A DNA stretch of 12,004 nt from Sphingomonadales bacterium UBA7473 (GTDB lineage Bacteria; Pseudomonadota; Alphaproteobacteria; Sphingomonadales; Sphingomonadaceae): contig DLOX01000102.1 in assembly GCA_002478575.1 (NCBI GenBank), positions 681 through 12,684 on the forward strand, given 5' to 3'. The position numbers and the translations under genes were made by a program. Shown piece by piece: positions 6,900 through 12,004 of this stretch (position 1 is its first letter; every line of letters begins with the position of its first letter). The notes beneath the pieces were generated by a model that was given only the letters and a program-made list of their open reading frames with translations, did not search any database and was not told the origin of the DNA.

Positions 6900-8852
6900 A
6901 TGATCATAAGACAGTTGGCGGCGATGGCAGCGTTACTCTTCGCGGCAAATGCATATGCGCAAGAGGCACCGAAACCTGCGCCAGCTCCGCTTGCTCCCAT
7001 CACACTCGAGAGTTTTGCGGCAACTCCGTTTATGGAGGATCCTGAGCTTTCCCCCAATGGTCAATATTTGGCGAGCAAGATCAGCGTCAATGGCAAGCAG
7101 CTTCTCGCGATAACCGCCATATTTGAAGGCGGCGGGGCGCCGTCATCGGTTGCCATCGATGGGAGCAAAACATCCCTCGATGCTTGGGCTTGGGTCAATG
7201 ATGATTGGCTGATCGGTTGGGTGAGTGCGAACAGCAATGTGGAAGGTGATACATGGCGGCTGAGGCGACTCATCTCCGTGGAGCGCGCGACGGGCAAAAC
7301 GATGCCGCTGCAATGGTCTGGGGCAGCACAAGATGCTGCCGACGTGATCTGGATCGCCAAAGACGGCACTCCGCGCATATTGCTTGGGGTCCAAACCAGC
7401 ATCTACACCAATGAAATCGGTTTTTGGACCGAAGTGCGTGAAGTCGATGTCTCCACCGGCAAAGCCAAAGCTATTCAACGTCCGCGTATGCATATGATGA
7501 ACTATTTTGCTGACGCTGCAGGCGCGATCCGCATGGCCTATGGCTATGACGATCAGAACCGCATCGGAACCTTGCTTTATCGTTCTTCGGGCAAAGGGAG
7601 CTTCGCGACGCTCGACAAAGCCCGCTACGGAAAGGATGAGGAATTATCTTTTCCCGCGCTCTTCTTACCAGAACCGGACAAGGCCCTGACTTACGATGAC
7701 CCCGACGGTTTTGACGCCATTTATGAGCTAGACCTGAAGACCATGCAGCGCGGCAAGAAGGTCTTCAGCGTCCCCGGATTTGATGTTGGCGGCATCATTG
7801 AAACGCCGACGGGAGACGGTGTGGCAGGATATTCCGTTGTCGAGAACCGGCCGCGCATTCACTGGATTGATCCTGCGATGGCTGACATCCAAGCCAAGTT
7901 TGACAAGGCTGTCGGCGAGGGCAACGCCAAGATCGTCAGTTGGGATCGCGCTATGCGCTACTTGCTTGTGAAGGTCGGTGGCCCTGATCAAGCAGGGGCC
8001 TATTTCCTGTATGACCGGCAGGGCACGGGTTCGATGAATCGGATCGCCTTTGTCGATAATGTCCTCAAAAATCGTAAATTCGCGCCCATGACCACCATCA
8101 AATATAAGGCGCGCGATGGCTTGGAAATTAGCGCAGTTCTGACGCTTCCAAAGGACAAGCCGGCTAAAGCGCTTCCGCTCATCATTTTGCCGCACGGTGG
8201 CCCTCAAGTCCGCGATTACGAGGCTTGGGACTGGTGGGTGCAGTATCTGGCTTGGAAAGGCTATGCCGTCATCCAGCCCAATTATCGGGGATCAACCGGC
8301 TATGGCAATGATCTGTTCAAAAAGGGCTATGGCGAATGGGGCCTGAAAATGCAGGATGATTTGAACGACGCCGTTGATCATCTCGTTGCTCAAGGCATGG
8401 CTGACCCTAAGCGTGTTTGCATGGCCGGTGCCAGCTATGGCGGTTATGCAGCGATGCGCGCCGCACAACGCGATGGCGCGCGATATCGCTGCACCATCTC
8501 TTATGCGGGTGTTTCAGATTTGGCTGCGATGGCCCGCTATGACAGCAGAGCGCTGTTCGGCAAAGAGTGGAGAGCGGATCTGAAAGAGAAAGCGCCTGAC
8601 TTTAACTCCGTGTCTCCGCTTCGCGCTCCTGCCCAATTTTCATCACCGATCTTGATCATGCACGGCAAGCTCGACTTGGTTGTGCCGGTCAGCCAGTCTC
8701 GCAATATGGTCGAAAAGCTAAAAGATGCAGGCAAGCCCCATCGCGATGTTGAACAGCCTTTGGGTGATCATCATTTCAGCCGCAGCGAAGATCGGTTGCA
8801 GTTCTTGAAAGAGATGGACGCATTCCTCAATCAGCATAACCCCGCCAATTGA
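6900..8852 (+). CDS. Secreted S9-family serine peptidase (prolyl oligopeptidase / dipeptidyl peptidase type)
   Basis: 650 residues with a signal peptide (MIIRQLAAMAALLFAANAYA, cut before QEA). The middle is a beta-propeller-like region with WxxDD and Y-D/E-type strand repeats (for example AWVNDDWLIGW near 98-108). The C-terminal alpha/beta hydrolase domain begins about residue 400. HGGP (432-435) supplies the oxyanion region, and QPNYRGSTGYG (459-469) is a family hallmark. The nucleophile is Ser512 in GASYGGY, the acid is Asp592 in HGKLDLVVP, and the histidine is probably His624 in GDHHFSR. It likely trims peptides in the periplasm. The ATG at 6900 is preferred because GGGGG (6889-6893) precedes it and it opens directly on the signal peptide; a TTG at 6864 is in frame but would bury the signal. 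It is divergent from the dehydrogenase pair and stands alone. Substrate specificity cannot be told. Confidence 0.93.
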   Translation: MIIRQLAAMAALLFAANAYAQEAPKPAPAPLAPITLESFAATPFMEDPELSPNGQYLASKISVNGKQLLAITAIFEGGGAPSSVAIDGSKTSLDAWAWVNDDWLIGWVSANSNVEGDTWRLRRLISVERATGKTMPLQWSGAAQDAADVIWIAKDGTPRILLGVQTSIYTNEIGFWTEVREVDVSTGKAKAIQRPRMHMMNYFADAAGAIRMAYGYDDQNRIGTLLYRSSGKGSFATLDKARYGKDEELSFPALFLPEPDKALTYDDPDGFDAIYELDLKTMQRGKKVFSVPGFDVGGIIETPTGDGVAGYSVVENRPRIHWIDPAMADIQAKFDKAVGEGNAKIVSWDRAMRYLLVKVGGPDQAGAYFLYDRQGTGSMNRIAFVDNVLKNRKFAPMTTIKYKARDGLEISAVLTLPKDKPAKALPLIILPHGGPQVRDYEAWDWWVQYLAWKGYAVIQPNYRGSTGYGNDLFKKGYGEWGLKMQDDLNDAVDHLVAQGMADPKRVCMAGASYGGYAAMRAAQRDGARYRCTISYAGVSDLAAMARYDSRALFGKEWRADLKEKAPDFNSVSPLRAPAQFSSPILIMHGKLDLVVPVSQSRNMVEKLKDAGKPHRDVEQPLGDHHFSRSEDRLQFLKEMDAFLNQHNPAN

Positions 8853-8959
8853 AGGGATTGCAGGTTAAGGAAACAGCCGAACTGAGCGGCATTGTCGCCT
8901 CTTTGCATTGATTTTGGCCGCAATTTGCCTAAAAGCTGCGCTTCTAGCCGGAGGTTTTG

Positions 8960-9535
8960 ATGCTGAGCGCAGGTAGCAGACTGAAATATGGGGCCCTGTT
9001 TGCGGCGACATTCAGCTTGGTCGCATCCAGCGCACAGGCTCAATTCGGCTCCTTTCCCTTTCCGGTGCCAACCAACAAAGCGCAGGCAGACGCGCTGACT
9101 GATCCGGGCTGTGCGGTTCCAAAGAAAAAAAAGGGCCTTGCAGTTCTAGGAAAGATTGCAGGCAATGTTGCCGGTCGCGCGCTCAGCAAAACGGCTATGT
9201 CTCGCTTCGTCCCCATGTCCGAATTTACAACAACCCTGACAGAAGGCATTGCCTGCCGCCTTGATCCAGAGGAGCAAAAGCAAGCCGCGACGGCCACGGA
9301 TGAAGTTTTGCGCGGCAATAAGGTTGGAGCCTCAACCACTTGGACCAGCGAGTCTCGGCAAAATGTTACAGGAACTTCAACGGTAACGGCGGCGGCACCG
9401 CCACCGGCCGGAGAACGCAAAACCAAATGCATGATCGTCACTGATGTTGTGATTGTTGATGGTGAAGAGACGAAGGCCGAAAAGCGGATGTGCAAAGGTC
9501 CCGGACAGCCGCGCTATGTGATTGCCAACGCATGA
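8960..9535 (+). CDS. Small secreted protein with conserved cysteines, unknown function
   Basis: 191 residues. A signal peptide is clear (KYGALFAATFSLVASSAQA, cut before QFG near residue 27). The mature protein has four cysteines (C51, C99, C157, C178), a lysine run at 55-58, and a basic, glycine-rich segment (GKIAGNVAGRALSKTA, 64-79). The second half (about 105-190), with QAATATDEVLRGN, a TTW motif and a final C...C pair, loosely resembles the C-terminal part of 16-17 kDa surface antigens; I would not call the family. The ATG at 8960 follows GGAGG (8950-8954) by five bases; the TTG one codon earlier is unlikely. The 107-base gap before it (8853-8959) holds no clear terminator or promoter. Its stop overlaps the start of the ClpP-like gene by four bases (ATGA), so the two are probably made together and act together in the envelope. 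An A-run at 9125-9132 is described under findings. Confidence 0.8.
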   Translation: MLSAGSRLKYGALFAATFSLVASSAQAQFGSFPFPVPTNKAQADALTDPGCAVPKKKKGLAVLGKIAGNVAGRALSKTAMSRFVPMSEFTTTLTEGIACRLDPEEQKQAATATDEVLRGNKVGASTTWTSESRQNVTGTSTVTAAAPPPAGERKTKCMIVTDVVIVDGEETKAEKRMCKGPGQPRYVIANA

Positions 9536-10254
9536 TGAAGGCGCGGATCGTTCGCGGGGTTACACTATTGGGTGCCGCATTTGCGCTGGTCGGTGCGACG
9601 CCCAAAGGCATGGACCCCGTCAACCCGACCTGCCCGCTCAATCCCAATTGGTCTGACGCGCCAACGATGAAGTTTACGGTGCGCAACTTGGGCGATGATC
9701 TGGTGCTGCTGGCTGAAGGCGCAGTTGATTCAGGGGCCTCGGCCCGGCTTGACAAGATCCTTACCCAATATCCCGATGTGGGGGAGATTTGGTTTCGCTC
9801 ACCTGGTGGCGATGCCCAAGAGGGCAATAAAGCAGGGCTCCTGTTGCGGCGGAAGTATAAGGGCATGCTAACCCGTGTGCCCAAAGGCTGGGCCTGCTTT
9901 TCCGCCTGCAATTTCATCTTCATGGGCGGCACGACGCGGATTGTAGAGCCCGGCGGACAGTTTATCGTCCATATGTTCACGCATGTCGGCGACCGTGAAA
10001 ATGTGAAGGGCGAGATTGAAGGCGATCTGGATGGCGCTGTCGATATGATCGGTGACATCGAACAAAGCTCTGCCATTTTGGCAAGCGAGGATAATGACTT
10101 CCTCATCCGGATGGGCGTATCTCGTCTGTTGTTGACGGAAGTCATGTATCAGCAAAAGGCCGTTGCCGCCCGAGGCAAGGATCGATCGACGCGGCGGTGC
10201 CTCACTCAAGCCGAATTGGCGCGCTACACCGTCATCAATGCGCGCGAAGAATAA
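9532..10254 (+). CDS. Exported ClpP-like (crotonase-fold) serine protease-like protein
   Basis: 240 residues with a short N-terminal hydrophobic segment (about 6-22, VRGVTLLGAAFALVGA), read as a signal peptide. The body resembles the predicted periplasmic ClpP-like proteins of the COG3904 type. WFRSPGGDAQEGN (87-99) gives the SPGG oxyanion turn. Ser124 in WACFSACNFIFMGG matches the conserved CxSAC nucleophile site, and His147 in FIVHMFTH is the likely catalytic histidine; an acid such as Asp187 or Asp189 may complete the triad. These proteins are thought to cleave peptides in the periplasm; substrates are unknown. C34, C122, C126 and C223 could form disulfides. The ATG at 9532 overlaps the previous stop; a GTG at 9490 is in frame but would put 14 polar residues before the signal. 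Being coupled to the small secreted protein suggests a shared job, perhaps enzyme and partner or substrate. Confidence 0.82.
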   Translation: MMKARIVRGVTLLGAAFALVGATPKGMDPVNPTCPLNPNWSDAPTMKFTVRNLGDDLVLLAEGAVDSGASARLDKILTQYPDVGEIWFRSPGGDAQEGNKAGLLLRRKYKGMLTRVPKGWACFSACNFIFMGGTTRIVEPGGQFIVHMFTHVGDRENVKGEIEGDLDGAVDMIGDIEQSSAILASEDNDFLIRMGVSRLLLTEVMYQQKAVAARGKDRSTRRCLTQAELARYTVINAREE

Positions 10255-10256
10255 GC

Positions 10257-10370
10257 CTAAGCCGTCAGCAAAACCAAAACGGCCGCCATGGCCGCCGCGC
10301 CGACGCCGAACGCCATCAGCTGTGTGCGAATGAAGGTTGGGTTTTGAGAGGCTTTGGTGATTGGGGACAT
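10257..10370 (-). CDS. Possible 37-residue single-span membrane peptide
   Basis: A short frame encoding MSPITKASQNPTFIRTQ followed by a hydrophobic stretch of about 20 residues (MAFGVGAAAMAAVLVLLTA). AGGA stands seven bases before the ATG. A polar, positively charged head followed by one membrane span is the usual look of small bacterial membrane proteins. The stop lies three bases from the end of the convergent ClpP-like gene, and it sits 89 bases downstream of the tetR-like gene on the same strand. The coding claim rests on the start signal and composition only. Confidence 0.5.
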   Translation of the reverse strand: MSPITKASQNPTFIRTQLMAFGVGAAAMAAVLVLLTA

Positions 10371-10459
10371 GATGGGTTCCTATTTGATGGTTCTCCTAAG
10401 ATACGGTTCCAAATAAGGATTGGATGAAATCAACGCCACATTTCCAAAACGGTTAGCAA

Positions 10460-11080
10460 TCAGGATGAGATCATTCTCGATTTTCCACTTTCCAAAAGGG
10501 AGTGGATCCAGTTGCGCAATGCGTCTCGAACATCTGATTTGGTCAAACCGGGATTGGGAAGGCTTTGCTCCAGCGCAAGTCCTTGGCGAAGCGCGACAAA
10601 TGTGATGGCGGCTTCGCGGGCTCTTGGGATCGATCGATCCATTTGCGCTGCGATGGCGTCAATGATCTTGACGATTCCGTCATATTGCCGTTCGAACAGA
10701 GCCACATAGGCCTTTGCAAATTGCGGAGACCGCGCCGCATGCAGAGCAAACTCAATGGATAGCATGGACCATGTCGAGTCTTCCTGATCCGTTGCATATC
10801 GGTCTGCCACACGATCAATAATTTCATCGACGGACGCTCCAGACGCAACCATGGCTGCCGTCGCCTCCAATTCTGCTTGCATATGCCCTGCAAGGACCGT
10901 GAGGAACAGCTCCTCCTTTGTGGTGAAGTTGGAGTAGATCGCTCCCTTCGAATAGCCTGCTGCAGCAGCAATCGCATCGACCGATGCCCCACCAAATCCA
11001 TTCTGGGCAAAAATGATTCGCGCAGAGTTCAGCAGACGCTCTCGCGTCTGCAATACGCTTTCATGACGTTTCAATCGCAT
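10460..11080 (-). CDS. TetR/AcrR-family transcriptional regulator
   Basis: 206 residues, the normal size for the family. The N-terminal helix-turn-helix domain spans about 12-59: TRERLLNSARIIFAQNGFGG, then the recognition region ASVDAIAAAAGYSKGAIYSNF and TTKEELF. The rest is an all-helical ligand and dimer domain whose ligand cannot be inferred. GGAG five bases before the ATG supports the start. It is divergent from an extended-SDR gene, with a 101-base gap containing a strong palindrome, so it most likely represses both itself and that gene and releases on binding a small molecule. The small membrane peptide gene lies downstream on the same strand. Confidence 0.93.
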   Translation of the reverse strand: MRLKRHESVLQTRERLLNSARIIFAQNGFGGASVDAIAAAAGYSKGAIYSNFTTKEELFLTVLAGHMQAELEATAAMVASGASVDEIIDRVADRYATDQEDSTWSMLSIEFALHAARSPQFAKAYVALFERQYDGIVKIIDAIAAQMDRSIPRAREAAITFVALRQGLALEQSLPNPGLTKSDVRDALRNWIHSLLESGKSRMISS

Positions 11081-11115
11081 TTTTGCTCCGTTTCATATCG
11101 CATTTCTGGGCTTTC

Positions 11116-11153
11116 AAAATACCACTTGAAATTCAAATACCAAATGGTATTTT
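11116..11153. promoter_or_regulatory. TetR operator with facing promoter-like sequences
   Basis: AAATACCA (11135-11142), AA, TGGTATTT (11145-11152) is a perfect inverted repeat with eight-base arms, the form expected for a TetR-family operator. AAATACCA occurs again at 11117-11124, exactly 18 bases earlier, and the palindrome TTGAAATTCAA (11126-11136) lies between. On the plus strand TTGAAA (11126-11131), 16 bases, TATTTT (11148-11153) reads as a promoter for the SDR gene. On the minus strand TTGGTA (11143-11138), 16 bases, TATTTT (11121-11116) reads as one for the regulator. Both -10 boxes fall inside the ACC/GGT half-sites, so binding would block both directions. Motifs are seen; the regulation is inferred. 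Confidence 0.7.
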
Positions 11154-11181
11154 AAATGAGTCAGAGCGAAAGGATGACGCT

Positions 11182-12004
11182 GTGCAAGGCAAAATAACAT
11201 TCGTGACCGGTGCAACGGGTTTGCTTGGCAACAATCTTGTGCGCCTGCTCCTGAAGGAAGGCGCTATCGTTCGCGCCTTGGTGCGTTCCAAGACAAAAGC
11301 CGATCAGCAGTTTTCTGACATCCACCATCCCAACTTGCAGCTGGTGATGGGCGACATGGAGAATGTCGCTGGATTTGCGGCGCATTTGGCGGGTGTCGAT
11401 GTCTTGTTCCACACTGCCGCTTATTTTCGAGATAGCTACAAAGGCGGCAGCCATTGGTCTCTGCTTGAAAAGATCAATGTTCATGGCACGCGTGACCTGA
11501 TTGAATTTGCTTATGCTGAGGGCGTTCGGCACATGGTTCACACCTCGTCGATCGCCCTTCTTGATGGGCCGCCCGGCGCGACAATCGATGAGACGATGTT
11601 GCGCAGTGAAGATAATGCCGATGATTATTATCGCAGTAAGATTTTGACTGATGCCGTCGTCCTGAAGGCGCTGCAAGACAAACCAGATTTTCACGCGGCC
11701 CTTGTGCTGCCGGGTTGGATGTGGGGACCCGGAGACGCGGGGCCAACATCTGCAGGGCAAACGGCGCTCGACTTTTTGCATCGCCGCTTGCCGGGCATAC
11801 CGCCAGCCACAATGTCATTTGTTGATGCACGAGACGTTTCCAAAACGCTGATTGCAGCGGCGACAAAAGGACGGCGTGGGGAGCGGTATCTTGCAGCAGG
11901 CAGATGCATGACGCTTGCAGAGCTATTCCCAATCATCGAAGCGGAGACCGGAGTGCCTGCGCCGACGCGAAACCTGCCTTTGCCGCTCCTGTTTCTTGTG
12001 GCGT
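11182..12004 (+). CDS. NAD-dependent epimerase/dehydratase family protein (extended SDR), 3' end outside window
   Basis: 274 codons are visible and the frame is open at the window edge. The Rossmann motif TGATGLLG (9-16) opens the protein, with GD at 57-58 and HTAA (77-80) as expected for extended SDRs. The active-site pair is Tyr149/Lys153 in YYRSK, with Ser122/Ser123 in HTSSIALL. LPGWMWGPGD (176-185) matches the conserved P-G-x-x-W/Y-GPGD region, and FVDARDVS (213-220) the later one. Overall it resembles dihydroflavonol-reductase/3-beta-hydroxysteroid-dehydrogenase-like sugar or lipid epimerases; the substrate is open. The start is a GTG, supported by AAAGGA (11169-11174) seven bases upstream and by the beta-strand beginning right after it; the ATGs at 11156 and 11174 are in another frame and stop after the start. 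It is controlled, very likely, by the divergent TetR protein. Confidence 0.88.
   Translation, partial: MQGKITFVTGATGLLGNNLVRLLLKEGAIVRALVRSKTKADQQFSDIHHPNLQLVMGDMENVAGFAAHLAGVDVLFHTAAYFRDSYKGGSHWSLLEKINVHGTRDLIEFAYAEGVRHMVHTSSIALLDGPPGATIDETMLRSEDNADDYYRSKILTDAVVLKALQDKPDFHAALVLPGWMWGPGDAGPTSAGQTALDFLHRRLPGIPPATMSFVDARDVSKTLIAAATKGRRGERYLAAGRCMTLAELFPIIEAETGVPAPTRNLPLPLLFLVA

Noticed and set aside
11156..11197. A 13-codon leader peptide (MSQSERMTLCKAK) overlapping the start of the epimerase-like gene
   Set aside because: The ATG at 11156 would lie at or before the predicted transcript start and has no ribosome binding site. Overlap with the GTG start appears to be chance.
1..12004. Defence island, CRISPR, prophage, insertion sequence or tRNA genes
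   Set aside because: No repeat-spacer array, transposase, integrase, nuclease/helicase pair or tRNA-like cloverleaf was found on either strand by reading.

Overview
The window looks like ordinary chromosome from an alphaproteobacterium, most likely a sphingomonad (Sphingomonadales). This is inferred from protein style (S9 peptidase with a DHHFSR-type end, EstB-like serine hydrolase, paired acyl-CoA dehydrogenases, ClpP-like periplasmic protein), from moderately high GC by eye, and from CCTGAGC/TCGAAGGG-type intergenic repeats. No rRNA, tRNA, CRISPR array, insertion sequence or phage gene was seen. The genus cannot be fixed from sequence alone.

Layout. (1) 84-4090, plus strand: a tightly packed set of three genes, a class C beta-lactamase-fold serine hydrolase, a short-chain dehydrogenase (SDR), and a fused enoyl-CoA hydratase/3-hydroxyacyl-CoA dehydrogenase. 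The gaps are 2 and 9 bases. (2) 4091-4253: an intergenic region with a strong imperfect hairpin and a small hairpin over the next ribosome binding site, followed by a secreted CHAP-domain protein (4254-4787). (3) 4801-4899: a multi-palindrome repeat between convergent genes; a related piece lies at the left edge of the window. (4) 4900-6731, minus strand: two acyl-CoA dehydrogenase family genes with an ATGA overlap; the second is unusually short. (5) 6900-8852: a secreted S9-family serine peptidase, divergent from the dehydrogenase pair. (6) 8960-10254: two exported proteins with an ATGA overlap, a small cysteine-containing secreted protein and a ClpP-like periplasmic protein. (7) 10257-10370, minus strand: a possible 37-residue membrane peptide. 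(8) 10460-11080, minus strand: a TetR regulator, divergent from an extended-SDR (NAD-dependent epimerase-like) gene that starts with GTG at 11182 and runs off the right edge. The 101-base gap between them holds a clear palindrome and facing promoter-like sequences.

How the genes fit together. Blocks 1 and 4 together encode an ester or amide hydrolase, an oxidoreductase, an acyl-CoA dehydrogenase pair and the hydratase/dehydrogenase for the next two beta-oxidation steps. This suggests breakdown of an acyl-CoA or of a terpenoid- or steroid-like side chain; the substrate is not visible in the sequence. Blocks 5 and 6 are envelope or periplasmic functions. Block 8 is a typical local repressor-target pair. 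I saw no convincing new defence or mobile system. The most notable features are the compact dehydrogenase subunit, the symmetric TetR operator/promoter, the repeat elements, and the coupled secreted-protein/ClpP-like pair.
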